DNA of 64,000 nt from an uncultured beta proteobacterium (lineage in GTDB: Bacteria; Pseudomonadota; Gammaproteobacteria; Burkholderiales; Burkholderiaceae_C). Numbering within the stretch: position 1 is the first letter of the stretch; every line of letters begins with the position of its first letter. Where the stretch lies: the NCBI GenBank assembly GCA_903838565.1, contig CAILZB010000056.1, positions 19,413-83,412 on the forward strand, given 5' to 3'. A model generated the notes under the pieces. It had not been told where the DNA came from and made no database searches. It was given only the letters and a program-made list of their open reading frames with translations. The position numbers were made by a program, and so were the translations under genes. Positions 58,280 through 64,000 of the stretch are shown here, piece after piece.

Positions 58280-59947
58280 ATGAAAGCGGTTCATGCGGAC
58301 CCGTTTGAAACAATGCTCCCCAAACACATCAGGCTCAAAGTCAGCGTGTACCTGATCATCGCTCTTTCGGCAGCGATGGTGTTATTCACTTTTCTCATTG
58401 TTCGGCACCAGCAGCAGGATCAGCTCGAACAGGCCGCCAGACATGTCATCCAGATCTCGGAAGTGGTTGCCAAGAGCACCCGCTATGCGATGCTTCTGAA
58501 CAAGCGTGACATTGCCGAAAAGATCATTCTGGACATCGGGAAACAGAAAGGCGTCGAGCGACTCAGGATCATCAACAAGGATGGCACGATCATTCTTTCC
58601 AATCGCCCGAAGGAAGTGGGGTATTCGGTCGATCAGCAGGCCGAGCCCTGCGTCAATTGCCATAAGACCAGCCAAGCTCTGGAGCACGTCCCGGATGAGT
58701 TGCGGTGGCAGATATTCAAGACCCCCGAGGGAAGTCGCCTTCTTGGAACCATGGAAGCGATCCGCAATGAGCCTTCCTGTTCTTCGGCATCCTGCCACGA
58801 ACATCCGGCGAGCCAGAAAGTTCTGGGCATCGTGGATATCGCCTATTCCCTGAATGAGATCGACGAGACCATGCAGACGCATGCGATCTACATCATCGGA
58901 ATATCGTTCGGGTTCATTCTTCTTGTGGCGCTGAGCATCGGCGTTCTGTTGCAGCGCCTGATATACCTGCCGCTGAAGGACCTGGAATCGGGAGCCGAGA
59001 AGGTGAGCAAGGGGGACCTGGAACATACGATTCCGGTGCGCAATGACGATGAATTCGGGCGCGTGGCGGGCTCTTTCAATCACATGACCTTGGCACTCAA
59101 GAAGTCCATGTCAGAACTGCATGAACTGGTGCAGACCCTGGAGTCGGTGGTGGCGAAAAGGACCCAGGATCTTCTTGTCGCCGAGGCTGAGGTGGCGCAG
59201 GGCGAAAAACTGGCGGCGGTCGGGTTGTTGGCTTCTGGCATAGCGCATGAATTGAATAACCCGCTGACCGGCGTGCTGACCTTCACTTCGCTGCTGCGCA
59301 AGAAGATGCCCGACGGCAGTCCGGATGCCGAGGATTTGGACCTGGTGATCCGGGAGACCAGGCGCTGTGCCGCCATCATCCGGCGCCTGCTCGATTTTGC
59401 ACGCGAGAAAGTGCCGGTCAAAGGGTTCTTCAACCTCAATCAGCTGATCGCAGACACGGTGCGCTTTATCGACCGCCCGGCGGCCTTGCAGCAGGTCCGG
59501 ATCACGACCGGCCTGGACGCTGATCTGCCGGAGGTCTGGGGTGATGCCGACCTCATCAAGCAGGTCATATTGAATGTTCTTGTGAACGCGCAGCAGGCCA
59601 TCGAAGGGCCGGGCGAGGTGCTGGTCGAAAGCCGCCGCTGCCTCGCACCCCCTCCCGACAAACCCGCAGCCGAACCGATTCCGATGGTTGAAATCAGCGT
59701 CAAGGACACGGGCTGTGGTATCCCGGAGGCCAACCTGCAACGAATATTCGATCCGTTCTTCACGTCCAAAGAAGTGGGCAAGGGAACCGGACTCGGGCTG
59801 TCTGTCAGTTATGGCATTATCAAAGCCCACGGTGGGGTGATCAAGGTCGAAAGCGTCGTCGGTGCCGGAACCACTTTCCGTATTTTTATTCCGATAACTT
59901 CCCCCTTTGCCGAAACCGAACGCAATGCAGGTGAAAGGACCCCATGA
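58280..59947 (+). CDS. Histidine kinase with a periplasmic c-type haem sensor
   Basis: A 555-residue inner-membrane kinase. Membrane helices lie at about 22-41 and 203-225, with a periplasmic domain between them. That domain carries CVNCH (residues 124-128, a CXXCH haem motif) and C167-x4-C172-His173 (CX4CH), so it probably binds one or two covalent haems. HAMP follows (226-280), then a coiled coil, the H box ASGIAHELNNPLTGVL with His323, the N box NVLVNAQQAI, DTGCGIPEANLQRIFDPFFTSK and GTGLGLSVSYGI. It would sense redox state or a haem ligand. Overlap with the next gene is four bases (ATGA). ATG 58280 is used; ATG 58313 (MLPKHIRLK) is possible. Confidence 0.9.
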   Translation: MKAVHADPFETMLPKHIRLKVSVYLIIALSAAMVLFTFLIVRHQQQDQLEQAARHVIQISEVVAKSTRYAMLLNKRDIAEKIILDIGKQKGVERLRIINKDGTIILSNRPKEVGYSVDQQAEPCVNCHKTSQALEHVPDELRWQIFKTPEGSRLLGTMEAIRNEPSCSSASCHEHPASQKVLGIVDIAYSLNEIDETMQTHAIYIIGISFGFILLVALSIGVLLQRLIYLPLKDLESGAEKVSKGDLEHTIPVRNDDEFGRVAGSFNHMTLALKKSMSELHELVQTLESVVAKRTQDLLVAEAEVAQGEKLAAVGLLASGIAHELNNPLTGVLTFTSLLRKKMPDGSPDAEDLDLVIRETRRCAAIIRRLLDFAREKVPVKGFFNLNQLIADTVRFIDRPAALQQVRITTGLDADLPEVWGDADLIKQVILNVLVNAQQAIEGPGEVLVESRRCLAPPPDKPAAEPIPMVEISVKDTGCGIPEANLQRIFDPFFTSKEVGKGTGLGLSVSYGIIKAHGGVIKVESVVGAGTTFRIFIPITSPFAETERNAGERTP

Positions 59948-61374
59948 GCGCAAGGATATTGATCGTTGACGACGAGGAGATTGTGGTTCGGAGTTGCCTG
60001 CGCATACTCGGCGACAGCAGCTACGTTGTTGACTCTGCGCAAAGCGGCATGGAGGCCTTGAGGAAGATCGAAGAGAACGAATACGACATTCTTGTTCTCG
60101 ACATCATGATGCCGCAGATGGACGGCCTCGAAGTGCTGCAGCAGGTCAAGGAGAGGCATCCGGACGTCGACGTCATCATGATGACCGGCCTGTCCCAGAT
60201 CCAGACTGCCGTCAAGGCCATGAAGCTGGGCGCGTTTGACTACCTGTCCAAGCCTTTTGATCCGGACGAACTCAAGCTCGTGGTGGACCGTGCGCTGGAG
60301 CGCCAGCGCTTGCTGCACGAGAACCGCAACCTCAAGAACGAAGTCAGCTCCAAATACCGTTTCGAAAATATCGTGGGCTCGAGTCCCCGCATGCAGGCCG
60401 TCTACGGCTTGATCGCGAAATGTGCGCCGACCAACAGCACGGTTCTGATCACAGGGGAGAGTGGCACCGGCAAGGAAATGATTGCCCGCGCCATTCATTA
60501 CAACAGTCTGCGCCGGGACCAGCCGTTTGTCACGGTCGACTGCAACACGCTCAGCGAGAACCTGCTGGAAAGCGAGCTGTTCGGCCATGTCAAGGGTGCA
60601 TTCACGGGCGCGGTCGCCAACAAACGGGGCATGTTCGACAGCGCCAACAACGGCACACTTTTCCTGGACGAATTCGGAAATATCCCGCTAGCGACCCAGG
60701 CCAAGCTGCTGCGGGTGATTCAGGAGCATGAGTTTCGGCCGGTGGGCAGCACCGTGCTGCAGAAGACCAATGTCAGGCTCATCACCGCGACCAACAAGGA
60801 CCTCAAGGCGCTTGTGGCCGCGGGGGAGTTTCGCGAAGATCTTTACTACCGCATCAATGTCTTTCCCGTCCACGCGCCTGCCTTGAGGGAGCGCCGTGAC
60901 GATATCCCGGCGCTTGCCTTTCACTTCCTCAAGATCTTCTGCGCTGAGCTGGAAAAGCCGCTGTCCGATATTTCGGAAGCGGCGATGAGCCTGCTGGTCC
61001 ACTACGACTGGCCGGGCAACGTACGCGAACTCGAGAACACGGTGCATCGCGCCGTCATCCTCGCGTCCGACAAAGCCATCCACCAAGCCCATCTGGTGAA
61101 CATCATCAATGCCGCCCCGCGTCCCGATCTCGAAGTGCCAAGGACCAGCGATGATCTGAAGAGAATCAAGAAGATCGCCAGGGAGAAATCGGTCGAAGAC
61201 GTCGAGAAGCTGTTTGTCCAGGAGACGCTCAGGAGAAACGCCTCGAACGTGACCCGAAGCGCCGAAGAAACCGGCATGCAACGCTCCAACTTTCAGGCCA
61301 TGATGAAAAAGTACAACATTCGCGTGCGCGATACCGAATACGACCCCGGCGAATCCGAATCTGACCTGATCTGA
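59944..61374 (+). CDS. Sigma-54-dependent response regulator, partner of the haem sensor
   Basis: A 476-residue NtrC-type activator. Receiver: VDDEEIVVRSCLR, Asp53 in VLDIMMPQMDG, Lys in YLSKPFDP. AAA+ domain: [25 protein letters not shown] (sigma-54 contact), NGTLFLDEFGNIP, YDWPGNVRELENTVHR. The C-terminal Fis-type helix-turn-helix has RNASNVTRSAEETGMQRSNFQAMMKKY. It is coupled to the haem kinase by an ATGA overlap, and its likely targets are the facing cytochrome genes or others with sigma-54 promoters. Confidence 0.94.
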   Translation: MSARILIVDDEEIVVRSCLRILGDSSYVVDSAQSGMEALRKIEENEYDILVLDIMMPQMDGLEVLQQVKERHPDVDVIMMTGLSQIQTAVKAMKLGAFDYLSKPFDPDELKLVVDRALERQRLLHENRNLKNEVSSKYRFENIVGSSPRMQAVYGLIAKCAPTNSTVLITGESGTGKEMIARAIHYNSLRRDQPFVTVDCNTLSENLLESELFGHVKGAFTGAVANKRGMFDSANNGTLFLDEFGNIPLATQAKLLRVIQEHEFRPVGSTVLQKTNVRLITATNKDLKALVAAGEFREDLYYRINVFPVHAPALRERRDDIPALAFHFLKIFCAELEKPLSDISEAAMSLLVHYDWPGNVRELENTVHRAVILASDKAIHQAHLVNIINAAPRPDLEVPRTSDDLKRIKKIAREKSVEDVEKLFVQETLRRNASNVTRSAEETGMQRSNFQAMMKKYNIRVRDTEYDPGESESDLI

Positions 61375-61388
61375 TCTGATTTGATCTG

Positions 61389-61419
61389 GCGGGGCACAGC
61401 GAGGCGCGCGGTGCTCCGC
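61389..61419. terminator. Bidirectional hairpin between the regulator and the cytochrome b gene
   Basis: GCGGGGCAC (61389-61397) and GTGCTCCGC (61411-61419) pair with one G-T wobble around a 13-nt loop, between two convergent genes. Just before it the tract CTGATCTGATCTGATTTGATCTG is a short tandem repeat. Confidence 0.55.
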
Positions 61420-61429
61420 TCCCAATTTC

Positions 61430-62074
61430 TCAGGAAGCTGCGTCCTGCTTGGGCTCGTCTTCGATCTCCTCATACCCGGTGATCATGGCCTTGAAGTGCG
61501 CCGAAGGCGTGTGGCCCAGGCTGGCCAGGTAGACGTGGACGATGATGAAGCCGCTGAACAAGATGAACAGCACTACGTGAACCGTGTCAACGACGCGCAC
61601 TCCGCCAAGCCTCTCCACGATGGATGAGAAGCGCGCCACATCCCACAGCAACACGCCGGTGAAGAACTGTATCGGCACCAGCAGCATCATGATGATCTGG
61701 TACATCATGCTCTGCAAGGCATTGAATTTTCGGTAGGCGCTTGGATGATGCGGGTTCGGGTCGCCCTTGAAGATGCCGTAGCCATAGAACTGCATTTGCC
61801 GGAAACTGGCGCGGAAATACTTTGCCGGGCTCAATTCGGGGTGATAGACCTTGATCTTGTCGGAAAAGAGATAAAACCCGAGCCACACAAAGAAGTTGGC
61901 GATCAGGACAAAACCAATCCAGTTGTGCGCGACCACCGCCGTCCTGAACGACATCCACTGGATCAGGTCCAGGTACCGGATCTGCAGTCCGCTGGCAATC
62001 AGCAAGATAAAACCCAGGGCATTGGTCCAATGCCAGATCCTGACGGGCAGCGGATTGATATAGAGCCTGTTCAT
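61430..62074 (-). CDS. Cytochrome b (FdnI/HydC-like) membrane subunit
   Basis: A 214-residue membrane protein with four hydrophobic helices (about 15-35, 45-70, 120-145, 160-188). Likely haem-ligand His residues sit in LPVRIWHWTNA, VVAHNWIGF, VVDTVHVVLF and GFIIVHVYLAS, the diheme b pattern of formate dehydrogenase gamma and hydrogenase cytochrome b. It would oxidise quinol or reduce quinone and pass electrons to the adjacent multihaem cytochrome, whose stop codon lies three bases before its ATG. An AGGAGTG ribosome binding site overlaps the end of the cytochrome gene. Confidence 0.88.
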   Translation of the reverse strand: MNRLYINPLPVRIWHWTNALGFILLIASGLQIRYLDLIQWMSFRTAVVAHNWIGFVLIANFFVWLGFYLFSDKIKVYHPELSPAKYFRASFRQMQFYGYGIFKGDPNPHHPSAYRKFNALQSMMYQIIMMLLVPIQFFTGVLLWDVARFSSIVERLGGVRVVDTVHVVLFILFSGFIIVHVYLASLGHTPSAHFKAMITGYEEIEDEPKQDAAS

Positions 62075-62077
62075 GAT

Positions 62078-63490
62078 TCACTCCTGTTGTTTTGTGGTGT
62101 CGCCCGTGTCCGACGGTGCGCCGGGCAAAGTGGGGCCGCCGGGCTGCGAACGTGCGGCAAGCTTCTCGGCCTCCAGTTTCTCCCGAACGCTCTTGAACAT
62201 ACGCTTGACCGTCATGTGTCCCAGCGGCACACAGATGGCTCCCAGCACGACCATCACCAGCAAGGTGTCCAGCAGCTTGATGCGGGTGCTGCCGATGGCG
62301 TAAAACCCTCGCACCGACTCCATCGACGTGAGTGAACTCAAGACTTCCTTCTGGATGCCGTGGCGCAACGGCCTGCCGTCCGGTCCGGCGATCGTCAAGG
62401 TCACGCTTTGAAAGGGCGCTGCGCCTTCCTTGTGGCAGAAGTTGCAGTCCTTGATGGCTTTTGACTTGTCGCTCAATTGGTGGGCCTCGACGCCCGAGCG
62501 CACCTCCAGGCGTCCACGCAGGACCGTTCTACCTTGCACGCCGTCCCGATTGAATTCCTTCAGCAGGCTCCAGAGCGCTCTTTCATCCAGGCCCATGTCC
62601 TGGGTGTCGGCAGCATCGGTCAGCCGTGCAAACTGCGGCACGCCGGTCTTTTCCGAAACCTGACGTTTTTCCGTACCGTCGTAGAGCCTGAGGTTGACCC
62701 GGCGCTGCGCGGTTGGTGCGTGGCAGGCCGGGCAAGAGATGGCCTCAAAATGCCGCGCCGTATTGGGCAGCCAGTCCATGTGCTTTTCGACGGCATTCTT
62801 GTGGCAGGACAGGCAGGCATCCTTGACGCCGTCACCCAGGGAAGCGGCTTTCACGGCATGCGCCTGGTGGCAGCCTGCGCACAGGGGGGCGATTTTGCCA
62901 TTGGCAATGCGCTCCTGGCCATGCACGTCCTTGGCATAGGCCTTGAAGATCTCCTCGTGGCATTTGGCGCAAGGCGTCTGCGCGATCGGTTGGAGAATCT
63001 TCGTGGAGCGCACGGTGTGCGGATTGTGGCAATCCGAGCACATCGGGGCCTTCTTGCTGCCTTCCTTGATCAGGGCCGCATGCACACTGTCTTCATATTC
63101 CGTGAATTTCTTCTTATGGCAGGTGCGGCAACTCTCCCGCATGGAGAGGGAGAAATCGCGCTTGCTCTTGATGGATTTCTTTTCCTTGCCGTGCGTCTTT
63201 GCGTCAAGGTCCGAGTGACAGTCTTCACAGCTGGTTCCCAGATGCATCGACTCGACAAAAGTCTGGGTCGAAATCTGCAAGGAAAGCAACTCTCCGCTCT
63301 CAAGCGTCTTGACCAGGCCCTCTTTGTCGTGACAACTCAGGCAGGCCTTGTCTTCCTTGGACAGTTCGGCGTCCGCGGCGTGGGCTGCCATACCCGCCAG
63401 CCCCAGTACCAGTGCAACAATCCCGGTCAGGATGAAGCTCTTTCGACGTGCCCACAAAATCATGCTGTCCATTGTGCAGGAGCTTTTCAT
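62078..63490 (-). CDS. Membrane-anchored nonahaem c-type cytochrome
   Basis: A 470-residue protein from ATG 63490 (GAGGGG ribosome binding site). A signal peptide ends AGMAAHAAD (about residue 39). Nine CXXCH motifs follow: CLSCH, CEDCH, CRTCH, CSDCH, CAKCH, CAGCH, CLSCH, CPACH and CNFCH. A C-terminal membrane segment is IKLLDTLLVMVVLGAICVPLGH, so the haem domain faces the periplasm and is anchored to the inner membrane, with a basic cytoplasmic tail. It is immediately followed by the cytochrome b gene. The pair fits a quinol-oxidising module like the multidomain CbcL of Geobacter, here in two genes; that parallel is inference. Confidence 0.93.
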   Translation of the reverse strand: MKSSCTMDSMILWARRKSFILTGIVALVLGLAGMAAHAADAELSKEDKACLSCHDKEGLVKTLESGELLSLQISTQTFVESMHLGTSCEDCHSDLDAKTHGKEKKSIKSKRDFSLSMRESCRTCHKKKFTEYEDSVHAALIKEGSKKAPMCSDCHNPHTVRSTKILQPIAQTPCAKCHEEIFKAYAKDVHGQERIANGKIAPLCAGCHQAHAVKAASLGDGVKDACLSCHKNAVEKHMDWLPNTARHFEAISCPACHAPTAQRRVNLRLYDGTEKRQVSEKTGVPQFARLTDAADTQDMGLDERALWSLLKEFNRDGVQGRTVLRGRLEVRSGVEAHQLSDKSKAIKDCNFCHKEGAAPFQSVTLTIAGPDGRPLRHGIQKEVLSSLTSMESVRGFYAIGSTRIKLLDTLLVMVVLGAICVPLGHMTVKRMFKSVREKLEAEKLAARSQPGGPTLPGAPSDTGDTTKQQE

Positions 63491-63529
63491 AGGGGTTCCC
63501 CTCTTATTGAATTCTTTCCGGCGCAGAAC

Positions 63530-63557
63530 CCCTCGGGGAAGTTGATTCCCCCGAGGG
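63530..63557. terminator. Hairpin between receiver-membrane protein and nonahaem cytochrome genes
   Basis: CCCTCGGGG (63530-63538) and CCCCGAGGG (63549-63557) form a perfect 9-bp stem in the short gap between the two minus-strand genes. There is no T-tract, so it may be an attenuator, a processing or stability element rather than a full terminator. Confidence 0.5.
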
Positions 63558-63564
63558 TGACTGC

Positions 63565-64000
63565 TCATTTCTTGGCCGACTGATCCCTCAGTGCCTGGAC
63601 GGCGGTCCAAGCCAACATCGCGATCCCGACAAAGGGAAGCATAACGGCATAGGCCAACCCGATGAACGGAGCCGCGAGAAACAGGGCAATATTCTTCAGC
63701 CGGCTCTCGTGGCCAGGCTGCACCGTGGCGGCAACTTCGACCGCGGCGGCTGGCATCGGTGCAACGACTGCAGGGGCGGGCGCGAGCAAGGCATGCGCCG
63801 CGCTCTCTTCAATCATCTGCGGCGACAGCGGCTTGTTCAGGAAGGCGGATACGTCGGCCGCCTTGGCCCTTTGCTCATTCGCCTGGGTGCCGTATCCGGT
63901 CACGATGACCACCGGTGTCCAGGGACGCTTTGCCTTCATCTGCTCGGCCAGTTCCAAGCCGTCCATGCCTGGCATCCGGATGTCCGTGTAGACCAGGTCA
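63565..64000 (-). CDS. Response-regulator receiver with C-terminal membrane segment, 5' part outside the window
   Basis: The gene enters from the right edge; 144 codons are visible. The receiver is seen from VYTDIRMPGMDGLEL (phospho-acceptor Asp in TDIRMP) through PVVIVTGYGT and AFLNKPLSP (conserved Lys). A Pro/Ala linker (LLAPAPAVVAPMPAAAVEV) then leads to a hydrophobic segment (IALFLAAPFIGLAYAVMLPFVGIAMLAW) near the C-terminus. A receiver tethered to the membrane with no visible DNA-binding output is unusual. Its position directly before the cytochrome genes suggests a role with them. Confidence 0.82.
   Translation of the reverse strand, partial: DLVYTDIRMPGMDGLELAEQMKAKRPWTPVVIVTGYGTQANEQRAKAADVSAFLNKPLSPQMIEESAAHALLAPAPAVVAPMPAAAVEVAATVQPGHESRLKNIALFLAAPFIGLAYAVMLPFVGIAMLAWTAVQALRDQSAKK

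Noticed and set aside
61360..61388. CTGATCTGATCTGATTTGATCTG run as a CRISPR-like or phase-variable repeat
   Set aside because: Only a few degenerate 5-base units at the end of a gene, with no spacers; too short for either.

Overview
The window looks like a chromosomal segment of a GC-rich betaproteobacterium, most likely Burkholderiales/Comamonadaceae and perhaps near Rhodoferax. The pointers are the imuA-imuB-dnaE2 mutasome, the glnA-DUF4124-glnL-glnG order, TAXI-type binding proteins, the multihaem cytochrome block and the family resemblances of most proteins. The assignment rests on recognition by eye; no database search was run.

Layout. 0-6.4 kb: start of murA (leaving the left edge), a ParE/RelE-type toxin-antitoxin pair, then an SOS mutagenesis cassette (LexA box, imuA, imuB, dnaE2) with two palindromic repeats, one of them inside the dnaE2 reading frame. 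6.4-13 kb: a glutathione S-transferase, a two-component system, an S41 peptidase lipoprotein, a frameshifted BamE-like lipoprotein and a larger secreted protein with a similar C-terminal domain. Two decayed C-terminal fragments of a papain-type (C1) peptidase bracket this stretch. 13-22.4 kb: housekeeping and hydrolase genes (prolyl oligopeptidase, a GNAT-DUF924 fusion, an SGNH hydrolase, an alpha/beta-hydrolase lipoprotein, YcaO, DUF2239, a MATE exporter).

22.4-38 kb is a beta-glucan utilisation locus. It holds a TonB-dependent receptor, a tryptophan-halogenase-like flavoprotein (plus an internally deleted second copy), GH5, GH16 lipoprotein, a LacI-family regulator, cytoplasmic GH1, a four-gene sugar ABC transporter and GH30. 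Two matching 18-bp palindromes, in front of the receptor and in front of GH1, are good candidates for the LacI-type operator. The enzyme set fits laminarin-like beta-1,3/1,6-glucan: cut outside or in the periplasm, import, and hydrolysis to glucose in the cytoplasm.

38-58 kb: rsuA, a polysaccharide deacetylase, an EI24 membrane protein, a CinA/MoaB-type protein, the nitrogen-control operon (glnA with sigma-54 promoter and NtrC sites, DUF4124 protein, glnL, glnG), gamma-glutamyltransferase, an orphan TAXI solute-binding protein directly followed by a GGDEF-EAL protein, an SDR dehydrogenase behind a LiuR-like palindrome, a degenerate receiver-TPR protein, guaC and a PAS-GGDEF protein.

58-64 kb is a redox block. 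A histidine kinase whose periplasmic sensor carries CXXCH and CX4CH haem motifs is coupled to a sigma-54 response regulator. Facing them is an operon for a receiver domain with a C-terminal membrane segment, a nine-CXXCH membrane-anchored cytochrome and a FdnI/HydC-like cytochrome b. The last two look like a split version of the Geobacter CbcL quinol-dehydrogenase architecture, suggesting respiration to an extracytoplasmic acceptor. I judge this block and the glucan locus the most rewarding parts of the window. No tRNA, rRNA, CRISPR array or complete insertion sequence was seen.
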